A DNA stretch of 64,000 nt from Verrucomicrobiota bacterium (GTDB lineage Bacteria > Verrucomicrobiota > Verrucomicrobiia > Limisphaerales > UBA9464). The translations under genes and the position numbers were made by a program. The stretch covers positions 62,001 to 126,000 of the forward strand of contig VHCG01000001.1 of the NCBI GenBank assembly GCA_016871805.1. The letters run 5' to 3'. Shown here in pieces: positions 25,643 to 33,951 of this stretch (positions are counted from its first letter, which is position 1; every line of letters begins with the position of its first letter). The notes below the pieces were generated by a model, which did no database searches, was not told where the DNA came from, and saw only the letters and a program-made list of their open reading frames with translations.

Positions 25643-26968
25643 TCAGGTCGGATCGGAGGCCCTGACCCGACGGAGTCCCACCCGGGTAACCCGCACACCG
25701 TCGAGCTCTTCGACGGACAGTTCGAAGGCGCCAATGGCAATGTGGTCGGTCCGGTTCGGGAACCGTCCCAGCCTCTGGGTGATCCAGCCGTTGATCGTCG
25801 TCGCCCCCTCCGACGACATCGGGATCCCGGTGAGCTCCGAGAGCTCGAACAGGGGCAGCGAGGCGTCCAGCTCCCAGGCATCCTCTCCGCGACGCGTCAC
25901 CCTGGGCTTTTCGTGGTCGAACTCGTCCTGGATCTGCCCCACCAGCTCCTCCAGCACATTCTCGAGCGTCACCATCCCGGTGGTGCCGCCGTATTCATCG
26001 ACGACGAGGGCGAAGTGGAGACGCCGCTCGAGGAACAGCTGCAACAGGCGCTCAAGTCGGGTCGTTTCAGGGACATAGATCAGGCGACGGGCGACAGGCC
26101 TCAGATCCTCCCCCGTCCTCGCCCGGGTCCGCAGGCTGTACAGGTCCTTCACATGGACCACCCCCACCGCACGATCCACATCCCCCTCCTCGCACAGGGG
26201 GATGCGCGAGTAGCGGCTCCGCTCGGCGCAGTCGAGGCACGACTCGATCGTCTGGCGGGTGTCGAGCACCGTGATCTCACGTCGGGGTCGCATGACCTGG
26301 GCGACGACCCGGTGCCTCAGGTCGAGCGAGTTGAGGACGATCTCACGACCAAGCTCCGAACCGCGTTCGCGGCGATGGGTCGCGTTGAACAGCAGGCGCA
26401 GCTCCTCAGAGCTGTGTACCTCCTCCTCGAGGGATTCCACGCCAAGATGCCGAAGAATCCAGCGGGAGGTGCCGTCGATCGCGCGGATCAGGGGATAGGC
26501 CACCAGATGGAACCACCCGAGCGGACGCGCCACGAACAGAACCACCGGGACCGTCTCCTTCAGCGCGATGGCCTTGGGCACCATCTCCCCGACGACGATC
26601 AGCGTGAAGGTCATGCCCACGAAGCTCCCGATCGAGACGGCCTGATGAACCCAAGCGACATGGTGGATCTCCAGCAGGCGGAGGACGGGATCCAGGGCGG
26701 ACTGGACAAGAGGCTCCACGAAATACCCCGACAGGAGGCCGGCCAGGGTGATGCCGATCTGCACCGTGCTGATCGCCGCGTTGATGTTGGACTTGAGCCG
26801 TCGGGCCACCGTGGCCGCGCGGTTGCCCTGGGCCACAAGGGTGTCGATCTGGGTGTCCCGGATCTTCACCAGGGCAAGCTCGGCCGCGACGAAGAAGGCA
26901 TTCATCGCCACGAGCCCCAGAGCCACCAGGGCCTTGAGGAGGAGGGTGATTGCAAGGCCGCCACTCAC
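25643..26968 (-). CDS. CNNM/CBS-domain membrane protein (HlyC/CorC type), third of three
   Basis: A 441-residue protein with a CNNM transmembrane domain (residues 1-190; LGLVAMNAFFVAAELALVKI, STVQIGITLAGLLSGYFVEP, TLIVVGEMVPKAIALKE), a CBS pair (about 205-335; MRPRREITVLDTRQTIESCL, GTTGMVTLENVLEELVGQI) and a C-terminal CorC_HlyC domain. Family members act in magnesium or cobalt efflux. The start is GTG 26968, overlapping the previous stop by 4 bp. The 763-residue ORF in the track is this gene with an artefactual N-terminal extension read out of frame through its neighbour. Confidence 0.9.
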   Translation of the reverse strand: MSGGLAITLLLKALVALGLVAMNAFFVAAELALVKIRDTQIDTLVAQGNRAATVARRLKSNINAAISTVQIGITLAGLLSGYFVEPLVQSALDPVLRLLEIHHVAWVHQAVSIGSFVGMTFTLIVVGEMVPKAIALKETVPVVLFVARPLGWFHLVAYPLIRAIDGTSRWILRHLGVESLEEEVHSSEELRLLFNATHRRERGSELGREIVLNSLDLRHRVVAQVMRPRREITVLDTRQTIESCLDCAERSRYSRIPLCEEGDVDRAVGVVHVKDLYSLRTRARTGEDLRPVARRLIYVPETTRLERLLQLFLERRLHFALVVDEYGGTTGMVTLENVLEELVGQIQDEFDHEKPRVTRRGEDAWELDASLPLFELSELTGIPMSSEGATTINGWITQRLGRFPNRTDHIAIGAFELSVEELDGVRVTRVGLRRVRASDPT

Positions 26969-27954
26969 AGGATCACCTCCCCGAAGACACCCCGGAGCAT
27001 GTCGGTCAGAGTCACGATCCCCTGCTCCCGACGCTGGGCATCCACCACGATGGCCAGGGGCATGCCGCTGCGCTGCAGCCGCCGCAGCGCCTCCTCGAGC
27101 CTCATCGACTCCTCCAGAAAGAGCGCTGGACGCAGGTAGTCGGCCACCCGGGCCGTCCCGGGATCCGCCTCCGAGTAGAGGAGATTCTTGAGGCTGACGA
27201 CGCCCACGATCCGACGGGCCTCCATCGATCCGCCCCAGACCGGGATCCGGGTATGCCCCCGCTCGCGACAGAGCGCGAGAAGGTCCGAGATCGGGGTCTC
27301 CTCCGAGACCGTGTCGGCCATCGACAACGATCGGGCCACCTGGCCGACGGTCCGGTACTGCATTTCCAGCACACGCTGGATGAGGTTCCTCTCGGTGGAC
27401 GACAACCCGACCCCGGGATCCAGGACCTGGGACCGGAGGTCCTCCCGGTTTCCGAAGAGCTGCACGCCGTTCGCACGTCCACCAGCCACCCGCAGAAAGA
27501 TGTCGGAGAACAGCTCGACGAGGGCGACCAGGGGCGAGAGCACGAAGTGGACGACCCGGAAGGGCCACACCAGGCGCAGGGCCAGGCGGTTCGGGAACAT
27601 CCGGCAGACGGCCTTCGGAAGGAGGTCGGCCACGACATGCAGCAGGAGGGCCGCCAGCACGACGAGGGACCAGAAGATCCACGGCCGATGGCTGAACTGG
27701 CCCGAGAGCCAGGCGACCACCAGGGTCACCGCGACGAAGTTGGCGAGCGTGTTGCCGACCAGCAGGGTCCACAGGAAGTTCTCCGGGCGGTCGAGGTAGA
27801 CCTGCAGCGCCCGGGCCCCCCTCCGCCCCTCCCGAACCCACTGCCGGATCCGGAGTCGGCTCAGCGCCATGGCCGCGGCCTCCTGGCCCGACAGCAGAGC
27901 CGACAGCAGCAGGGCCGACAGGAGGGCACTCCACTGGAGCGTATCAAAGGTCAT
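26965..27954 (-). CDS. CNNM/CBS-domain membrane protein lacking CorC_HlyC, second of three
   Basis: A 329-residue paralogue of its two neighbours. The CNNM membrane part covers about residues 1-170 (LLSGQEAAAMALSRLRIRQW, TLLVGNTLANFVAVTLVVAW, LHVVADLLPKAVCRMFPN) and a CBS pair covers about 205-325 (RIVGVVSLKNLL, IVTLTDMLRGVFGEVIL). It stops immediately after the CBS pair, without the C-terminal CorC_HlyC domain both neighbours have, so it may work as the shorter half of a heterodimer. The start overlaps the stop of the first gene by 4 bp and its own stop overlaps the third gene by 4 bp. Confidence 0.88.
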   Translation of the reverse strand: MTFDTLQWSALLSALLLSALLSGQEAAAMALSRLRIRQWVREGRRGARALQVYLDRPENFLWTLLVGNTLANFVAVTLVVAWLSGQFSHRPWIFWSLVVLAALLLHVVADLLPKAVCRMFPNRLALRLVWPFRVVHFVLSPLVALVELFSDIFLRVAGGRANGVQLFGNREDLRSQVLDPGVGLSSTERNLIQRVLEMQYRTVGQVARSLSMADTVSEETPISDLLALCRERGHTRIPVWGGSMEARRIVGVVSLKNLLYSEADPGTARVADYLRPALFLEESMRLEEALRRLQRSGMPLAIVVDAQRREQGIVTLTDMLRGVFGEVIL

Positions 27955-29189
27955 GCCGCCCCTCCTTCCCGTTCCACGAGCAGTTCCCGGACCCGACGAT
28001 CATCGGCCGCCTTCACCGTGAACCGGAGCCCCCGATGCGACACCGTCTCCCCGACCGCCGGAACGACCTCGCAGAGCTTCACCACCAGACCGCCGAGGGT
28101 GTCGACATCCGGGTCCGTTCCCAGCGCCGGATGCTCACGGACAAAATCATCGAGGCGCATCGCCCCGCTGGTCCGCCAACGTCCCGGTCCCAGCGGCTCC
28201 ATCACGAACCCCTCCGCCTCCCCTTCCCCACGGATCGGTCCCACCACCACCTCGAGGATGTCCTCGATGGTGATGAGCCCCGACATCCCCCCGAACTCAT
28301 CCAGGACCAGCGCCATGCCACGCTGCTGGCTCTGCAGGGCCTGGAACAGCGTCAGGAGGTTCATGCTTTCCGGGACGAACGAGGGGAACTCCAGCGCCTC
28401 GTCGAGGCCGGCCTCCGGATGCAGCAGGAACTGACGGGTGTTCAGGATCGCCACGATCGTGTCGGGCGTCTCGTCGTACAGGGGGATCCGATGGTGACGG
28501 GATCGACGGGCGGCGACCCGCAGCGCGTCCATCTCAAGATCGTCGGACAACATCACCACGGAGGCCCGCGGTCGCATGGCGTCCCGTGCCGTGCGGTGCT
28601 CGAGGGCCAGAATTCTCAGGATGATCTCCCGCTCCTGGGTCCCAAGCGCCCCATGCTGGTGGGCCAGATCGACGAGGTCGGCATACTCCTCATCCGAGAC
28701 GCCTACGGGAAGCGGGATGCCCCCCTTCACGAGCGGACGAAGGACGCCCTGGACGAACCCCTGGGAGACCTGCCGGATCGGACGGCACACGGGGACCATC
28801 CAGCCCAGGACCCGTGCCAGCCGCAGGGCCCACCACTCCGGGGATCGCACGGCAAGAGCCTTGGGCACGACCTCGCAGCCGACGACCAGCACCACCAGCA
28901 GCAGGAGCTCCCAGACGATCTGTTCCCAACCGGTGTCGACGGTCACCACCAACACGACGGCGATGAGGAGGAAGTTCGCCACCGCGTTGCCGAGGACCAG
29001 CGTGGCCAGCAGGTCATCGGACCGGCTCAGGAGGTCGGCCACCCTGGGGCCCCTTCTTGGATCCTTGTCGATGAGCTGACGGACCCGCCACGAGGCCAGA
29101 GAGAAGAAGGCGGTCTCGGCCGCCGCGAAGAAGAAGCTTGCGGCCGCCAGCACCCACAGCAGCAACAGAATCCCGTACAGCGGCAGCAT
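27951..29189 (-). CDS. CNNM/CBS/CorC_HlyC membrane protein, first of three
   Basis: A 412-residue protein. Four hydrophobic segments in a CNNM domain (MLPLYGILLLLWVLAAASFF, TLVLGNAVANFLLIAVVLVV, WELLLLVVLVVGCEVVPKAL) are followed by a CBS pair (AMRPRASVVMLSDDLEMDAL, GMSGLITIEDILEVVVGPI) and a CorC_HlyC domain (GRWRTSGAMRLDDFVREHPA to the end). Family members are linked to magnesium, cobalt or sodium homeostasis; CBS domains bind ATP-Mg. I start at ATG 29189 (MLPLYG); the track start 29321 adds a charged non-membrane stretch without support. It leads a three-gene unit in which each gene overlaps the next by 4 bp. Confidence 0.9.
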   Translation of the reverse strand: MLPLYGILLLLWVLAAASFFFAAAETAFFSLASWRVRQLIDKDPRRGPRVADLLSRSDDLLATLVLGNAVANFLLIAVVLVVTVDTGWEQIVWELLLLVVLVVGCEVVPKALAVRSPEWWALRLARVLGWMVPVCRPIRQVSQGFVQGVLRPLVKGGIPLPVGVSDEEYADLVDLAHQHGALGTQEREIILRILALEHRTARDAMRPRASVVMLSDDLEMDALRVAARRSRHHRIPLYDETPDTIVAILNTRQFLLHPEAGLDEALEFPSFVPESMNLLTLFQALQSQQRGMALVLDEFGGMSGLITIEDILEVVVGPIRGEGEAEGFVMEPLGPGRWRTSGAMRLDDFVREHPALGTDPDVDTLGGLVVKLCEVVPAVGETVSHRGLRFTVKAADDRRVRELLVEREGGAA

Positions 29190-29341
29190 CACGACCCCGG
29201 AATCCTGCCTGCCAGCCGCAAACGATTCAACCCGGGGCAACCCGGGATTCCTCCGGGGCTTCTCAAGGATCCTGTCAGGGCGCACCCGGAGCCCCTCCGA
29301 GCCCTTGTCAGCCAGGACCACCTTCCAGGAGGCTCAACCCC

Positions 29342-30189
29342 ATGGCGTGGCACCTCGTCCAGACCTCAATCGATCCGCCGGCCCTCGAACCCGTGCAACG
29401 GGCCCTTCAGGCCAGCGGCGTCTTCCCGGCGTTCGACGCCCATGGATTCGTCCGGGACGCCTTCGGCGTGCTGGTCCGCGGCCTCGAACACGAGCCCGCA
29501 CTGAGCCTCCAGGCGTTTCTCGCCGCCGAGGGGGTGCCCGTCGAGGTCGTCCAGGACTCCGACTGGCCCGGCCTGCCCACTGCGAAGCGGATCCAATTCG
29601 CCTCGTGTCGGGTGGATGGCTTCGTTCCGCTCGACCCACTGGGCCGGGAACTGGTCGTGCCGTGGAACTCCATCGCCGCCGTCGCCTGTGGACTCGTCCG
29701 GGAAACGGAATTCGGCAAGCGGGTCACCGCCAGCGTCAGCCTCGGCCGGATTCCCGTGCCGCTCAATGCCACCTTGACCGAGATCGGCGGCGCCCCGGTT
29801 TCCTGGGACAACGGCGACACCTTCGACTACGGGGAACCGCTGCCGACCGACTGGTCCTGACCGGCGAGGAGCGGAACTGGCGCTGGAACGCCGAGGTCAT
29901 TCTGGCGGGGGGCCTCCGCTTCACGTGGAAATCCCACCGGTTCCAACCGACCCGGGCGTCGATTCCAGAGGGTGCGGACGCCCCGGACTTCTTCATCTTC
30001 ATCAAGGACCTGCCGAGTCATGTGCCCAACGCGGCACTCAACCGGGGGGCCTTCGCGATCCGGACGGACCAGCCCGACACCGGCCCGCGGTACCCGACCC
30101 GCAACGGCTACGAGGAGGAACTCTGCTGGATCCTGTTTCATCTGCGTCGATCAGGAATCTACCACGGTGGAGACGGAGGGCACCGGTAG
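29342..30189 (+). pseudogene. Unknown protein, reading frame broken by a -1 shift near 29850
   Basis: Two consecutive open frames look like one gene. The first (29342-29860, 172 residues) runs from ATG to TGA with normal codon use (MAWHLVQTSIDPPALEPVQR, ELVVPWNSIAAVACGLVRE). The second (to 30189, in the frame one base earlier) picks up immediately as TGEERNWRWNAEVILAGGLR, SHRFQPTRASIP and NAALNRGAFAIRTD. It has no usable start codon near its beginning. A single missing base between about 29835 and 29870 would rejoin them into a protein of about 282 residues. I saw no classical slippery heptamer there. It may be a sequencing indel, a real inactivating mutation, or recoding. I recall similar proteins of unknown function in this phylum but cannot name a family. 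Confidence 0.65.
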
Positions 30190-30346
30190 CCCGGATTCTG
30201 GAGGGCTGAATCGCGTCCCTCCGAGATCCAACGGGGGGGGCGAGGCGGTGGGATCTGCCGAGGCGGCACGACACACCGGCCGGCCCACCGGATGGCCTCC
30301 AGGCTCGCGGGAAAATGGGGGACGGGCGGGACCCATCCCTACCGTG

Positions 30347-30391
30347 GTGGGCACTCCCGCGCCCAGTGCCGCAGGGCACTGCGGTACCCAC
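30347..30391. repeat. Nested inverted repeat (REP-like hairpin)
   Basis: In the 275-bp gap before the POT gene, CAGTGCC (30364-30370) and GGCACTG (30375-30381) form a perfect 7-bp stem with loop GCAG. An outer GTGGG/CCCAC pair (30347-30351, 30387-30391) encloses it, and GGCACT at 30350-30355 can also pair with AGTGCC. No T-run follows, so it is not a typical terminator. It looks like an intergenic REP-like element; I saw no second copy in this window. Confidence 0.4.
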
Positions 30392-30464
30392 CTGTTCTGC
30401 CGCTGACACGGACGTTGCTCTTTGGACTTTGCCGCGTCGCTGGTCCCGGGATACTCGCGGCACC

Positions 30465-31889
30465 GTGACCACTCCCTCTGCATCTGGCCCGTCCACCGAC
30501 CGCTGGCCCTCGCAGGTCAAATTCATCATCGGGAACGAGGCCTGCGAACGCTACAGCTTCTACGGCATGAAGGGGATTCTCGCCGGTTACATCACCGGCG
30601 AGGTCGTCCGCGGCGGCCTCGGACTCACCAAGGACACCGCCACGGTGTGGATCCACCTCTTCATCATGGCGAACTACTTCATGCCGCTGCTCGGGGCCTA
30701 CATCTCCGACCGGCTCTGGGGTCGCTACAAGACCATCCTCTGGATCTCCCTCTTCTACTGCGCCGGACACGGGGTCCTCGCCCTGAGCGATCTGACCTCC
30801 AGTCTCGAGTCGCGGACCTGGATGCTCTGGGCGGGACTGGCCCTGATCGCGTTCGGTGCGGGCGGCATCAAGCCCTGTGTCTCCGCGTTCATGGGCGACC
30901 AGTTCCCAGCCGGGAAGACGCGGCTCTACCAGAAGGCCTACGCCGCCTTCTACTTTTCGATCAACTTCGGCTCCTTCTTCTCGTTCCTCACCATCCCGTT
31001 CATCGCCAAACACCACGGCTACGGATGGGCCTTCGGGATCCCCGGGGTCCTGATGGGCATCGCCACCCTCATCTTCTGGTCCGGCCGCCACCGCTACACC
31101 AAGGTCCCGCCTGCCTCCGAGACCCGGTCGGCCGGGTTCTTCCGCGTGCTGTGGGAGGCGTTGAGCCACCGCCAACCCGGACGCGGATTCTGGGAGGGCG
31201 CCCGTGGACGCTTCTCGGCCGAGGAGGTCAGTGCCGCCCAGTCGGTCCTGCCCGTGCTCAGCATCTTCGCCCTCATCCCGCCCTTCTGGGCGATGTTCGA
31301 TCAGCACTCGTCGACCTGGATCCTCCAGGCCGAGCGCATGACCCCCGTCCAGCTCTCCACAAGCTATTCCATCGGTGGCGAGGAGATGCAGTCGCTCAAC
31401 CCCCTCCTGGTGATGCTCCTCGTCCCACTGCTGACCGGGGTGGTGTACCCGCTGTGCGGACGCCTCATCACGCCGCTGCGCCGGATCGGGCTGGGCATGA
31501 TCATCGCGGCCACCTCCTATCTGGTCGTGGCCTGGATCCAGCGGCGGATCGAAGGCGGAGAACAGCTGAGCGTCCTGTGGCAGTCCGTGCCGTATGTGAT
31601 CATCACGACCGCCGAGGTGCTGGTGTCGACCACGGGCCTGGAGTTCGCCTACACCCAGGCGGCCAAGAGCATGAAGAGCATCATCATGAGCTTCTGGCTC
31701 CTGACCGTGGCGGCCGGCAACGGACTGGTGGCCCTCATCACGAAGCTGGGCGGGGCCGGGAGCCATGACGCCTCGGTGACCCCGGGACGGTTCCTGATGT
31801 ACGCCCTGTTCACCTTCGGCGTCTCGGGCGCTTTCCTCATCGTCGCCATGCTCTACCGGTATCGGGACCCGGCCCACGAGGGACACTGA
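30465..31889 (+). CDS. POT/PTR2-family proton-coupled peptide transporter
   Basis: A 474-residue MFS transporter of the proton-dependent oligopeptide family. The start is GTG 30465. The proton-coupling ExxERxxxY motif is present as EACERYSFYG near residue 25, and the PTR2 signature as YFSINFGSFFSFL near residue 165. About twelve to fourteen hydrophobic segments are visible. The transporter takes up di- or tripeptides into the cytoplasm with protons. No peptidase gene lies next to it. The upstream 275 bp hold a hairpin and no clear promoter. It is followed after 35 bp by the GYF_2 gene on the same strand. Confidence 0.93.
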   Translation: MTTPSASGPSTDRWPSQVKFIIGNEACERYSFYGMKGILAGYITGEVVRGGLGLTKDTATVWIHLFIMANYFMPLLGAYISDRLWGRYKTILWISLFYCAGHGVLALSDLTSSLESRTWMLWAGLALIAFGAGGIKPCVSAFMGDQFPAGKTRLYQKAYAAFYFSINFGSFFSFLTIPFIAKHHGYGWAFGIPGVLMGIATLIFWSGRHRYTKVPPASETRSAGFFRVLWEALSHRQPGRGFWEGARGRFSAEEVSAAQSVLPVLSIFALIPPFWAMFDQHSSTWILQAERMTPVQLSTSYSIGGEEMQSLNPLLVMLLVPLLTGVVYPLCGRLITPLRRIGLGMIIAATSYLVVAWIQRRIEGGEQLSVLWQSVPYVIITTAEVLVSTTGLEFAYTQAAKSMKSIIMSFWLLTVAAGNGLVALITKLGGAGSHDASVTPGRFLMYALFTFGVSGAFLIVAMLYRYRDPAHEGH

Positions 31890-31924
31890 GTCCCGACCCG
31901 ATTCCAGAGCGCAACCCGATTGCC

Positions 31925-32569
31925 ATGTATCGCGTCCAAGGATCAGACCTCAAGGAATACGGCCCGATCTCGGAGGGACAGCTCCGGGAATGGATCGCGG
32001 AGAACCGTCTCAACCGGTTCTCGATGGCCTGCAAGGAGGGCGACCCGACCTGGCGTCCGCTGGACCAGTTCCCGGAATTCGCCGCCGCCCTGCAGTCCCA
32101 ACCGGCGACATCACCCCAGACCGGCTCCGGGGTACCGGCGGCCGACCCGGAACGGGCCCGACGACTCCTGCAGGGCCCGTCCCTCGCCCTCCTGCTCATG
32201 GGAACGGTCGGTCTGGTGATCACCCTGTCGGGTTTTGTTGCCCGGGACTGGCTCATCGACGCGTTGGTCCGGGCCACGTCCACCCTCCCGGCCACGGTTC
32301 CAACCGATCAGCTGGGCCTGTGGAAGACCGAGCTGTCCCGCAATCTGGGCCTCCACGACTACGCTCGGGGCCTGGCTGGCGTGGTCATCAACGGGGTGAT
32401 GATCGCCGGAGCGCTGGCGATGCGACGCCTGGAGAACCGGAACCTGGCTCTCGCGGCGGCGACCTTTGCCCTGATCCCCTGCCAATGCTGCTGCTGCGTC
32501 TCGATCCCCTTCGGCGTCTGGGCCCTTCTGATGCTCAATCGCCCGGAGGTGAAGCAGTCGTTCCGCTGA
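31925..32569 (+). CDS. GYF_2-domain membrane protein
   Basis: A 214-residue protein. Residues 1-50 form a GYF_2 domain (YRVQGSDLKEYGPISEGQLR, then MACKEGDPTWRPLDQFPEF), a small fold found at the start of many Verrucomicrobia and Planctomycetes membrane proteins, probably for protein-protein contacts. Two or three membrane segments follow (SLALLLMGTVGLVITLSGFV, GLAGVVINGVMIAGALAMR), then a cysteine-dense last segment ALIPCQCCCCVSIPFGVWAL ending LMLNRPEVKQSF, as in DUF4190-type tails. Function is unknown. One base separates its stop from the DUF2752 gene, so the pair is probably cotranscribed. Confidence 0.82.
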   Translation: MYRVQGSDLKEYGPISEGQLREWIAENRLNRFSMACKEGDPTWRPLDQFPEFAAALQSQPATSPQTGSGVPAADPERARRLLQGPSLALLLMGTVGLVITLSGFVARDWLIDALVRATSTLPATVPTDQLGLWKTELSRNLGLHDYARGLAGVVINGVMIAGALAMRRLENRNLALAAATFALIPCQCCCCVSIPFGVWALLMLNRPEVKQSFR

Positions 32570-32570
32570 C

Positions 32571-32993
32571 GTGTCGGCCCCACCCCAGATCCCCGCTCCG
32601 CCGGTCGCCGAGGGCCTGACCCCAAACCGCACCCTCACCGTGATCCTGGGACTCCTGGGACTCGGGGTTCTGACGGTTCTGGCCGTCGTCGAGCCGGCCG
32701 GTCAGCTCGTTTTTCCGAGGTGCTGGCTCCAGGAGATGACCGGACTGCGGTGTCCGGGCTGCGGGGGGACCCGTGCGGTGCACGCCCTGCTCACGGGCGA
32801 GATCCGTCGGGCCTGGCAGCTCAATCCCCTCGTGGTAGCCACCCTGCCCCTCGCCGCCTGGTGGACCCTCCGCGGGCTCCGGGGGGGATGGACCGGTCGC
32901 TGGTGGAACGACCCCTCCACCCATCCGGTCAGCCTCGCCGTGATGGGCGGAGTGCTGGTCGGGTTCGGGATCGGACGGAATTTCTCCTGGTAA
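32571..32993 (+). CDS. DUF2752 membrane protein
   Basis: A 140-residue membrane protein. The DUF2752 hallmark is FPRCWLQEMTGLRCPGCGGT followed by RAVHALLTGEIRRAWQLNP, here at residues 50-85; three to four hydrophobic segments surround it. The family occurs widely but its role is unknown. The start GTG 32571 lies one base after the stop of the GYF_2 gene, an arrangement common in this phylum. The gene converges on the zinc-ribbon coiled-coil gene with about 100 bp between stops. Confidence 0.9.
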   Translation: MSAPPQIPAPPVAEGLTPNRTLTVILGLLGLGVLTVLAVVEPAGQLVFPRCWLQEMTGLRCPGCGGTRAVHALLTGEIRRAWQLNPLVVATLPLAAWWTLRGLRGGWTGRWWNDPSTHPVSLAVMGGVLVGFGIGRNFSW

Positions 32994-33092
32994 CCCCTGT
33001 TCTGAGACACAGGCGCCACAAAAAGTTGAGGCACCTCACTTGATCCTACCCACCCCACAACCGCTCTGGGCGGATTGCGTGCCACCCCACCC

Positions 33093-33818
33093 TCACGGCT
33101 CCATATCCCGGGTGTAGTAGAGGATCCGGGTGCAGTTGGGACAGTAGACGAGATCCTTCTGGGCCTTGGCCTCCAAGAAGACCTGCTGGGGGAGCTTCAT
33201 GTGGCATCCGCCGCAGCTGACGCCCGCAACGCCCACTACGACGTTGTCGCCACGCTTGTCGATCAGGCGGCTGTAGCGGGCGAGGATCCCGGGGTCGACT
33301 CCGGCGGCCAGCTTCGCGTGGTCGGCCAGGACGCGTTCCAGATCCACCTTCAGGTTGCCCTCGCGGGCGTTCATGTCGGTGACCTGCTTCTGGATCAGGG
33401 CCTTCTCCTCGGCGGCGACCTTGTCGGCCTCGGCGAGTTCCTTCGCGGCGGCCTCGGTCTGTTCCATGAGCACCAGCTGCTGGTCCTCAATCCCGCTGAT
33501 CTCGGTCCGGGTGGTCTCGATCTGGTGGGTGCAGCGTTTGTACTCGTCGTTGTTCTTGGTAGTCCCCTGCTGGGTCTCGATCTTCCGGATGAAGTCCTCC
33601 TTGGTCTTCACCTCGAGCTCGAGCCGCTTGCGTTCGCTCTCGAGGTGCATGAGCCGCTGTTTGCGCTGCTCGGCGGCGGCGGCGGCCTGGGCGAGCTTGG
33701 TCTCGAGATATCTTCGCTGCTGCGGGATTCCCGACAGCTCCCCCTGCAGCCGGAGGCGGGTGCGGTCACGATCCTGTAGGACAAGGAGCTGTTCGATCAC
33801 GGGAAGCATGGTCTTCAC
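33093..33818 (-). CDS. Coiled-coil protein with C-terminal zinc ribbon (CT398/C4-type)
   Basis: A 241-residue protein. Residues 10-180 are almost entirely coiled coil (LETKLAQAAAAAEQRKQRLM, KDLAEADKVAAEEKALIQKQ in similar heptads). The C-terminal 50 residues hold a zinc ribbon VSCGGCHMKLPQQV plus LVYCPNCTRILYYT. This is the C4-type zinc-ribbon family that includes Chlamydia CT398 and Helicobacter HP0958 (FlgZ). Members have been connected with RpoN, flagellar RNA or secretion components, but not in this phylum. The start ATG 33818 could equally be ATG 33809. The gene is divergent from the DegP-like protease. Confidence 0.88.
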   Translation of the reverse strand: MKTMLPVIEQLLVLQDRDRTRLRLQGELSGIPQQRRYLETKLAQAAAAAEQRKQRLMHLESERKRLELEVKTKEDFIRKIETQQGTTKNNDEYKRCTHQIETTRTEISGIEDQQLVLMEQTEAAAKELAEADKVAAEEKALIQKQVTDMNAREGNLKVDLERVLADHAKLAAGVDPGILARYSRLIDKRGDNVVVGVAGVSCGGCHMKLPQQVFLEAKAQKDLVYCPNCTRILYYTRDMEP

Positions 33819-33951
33819 GCTATCGGTCCGCCCACCCGGGGGTCAATCGGCTGGAACCGGGAGTTGGCGAGAGGACACCCAGGCCCCCCGCCCGCCCCCC
33901 GCCCGGGCCCTCCGCGGTTGCACGATGGGGACACGGCCGTAACCTCCCGTC

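Noticed and set aside
25643-27934. 763-residue ORF covering two CNNM genes
   Set aside because: Its N-terminal 320 residues are the wrong frame of the neighbouring CNNM gene; the real gene starts at GTG 26968.
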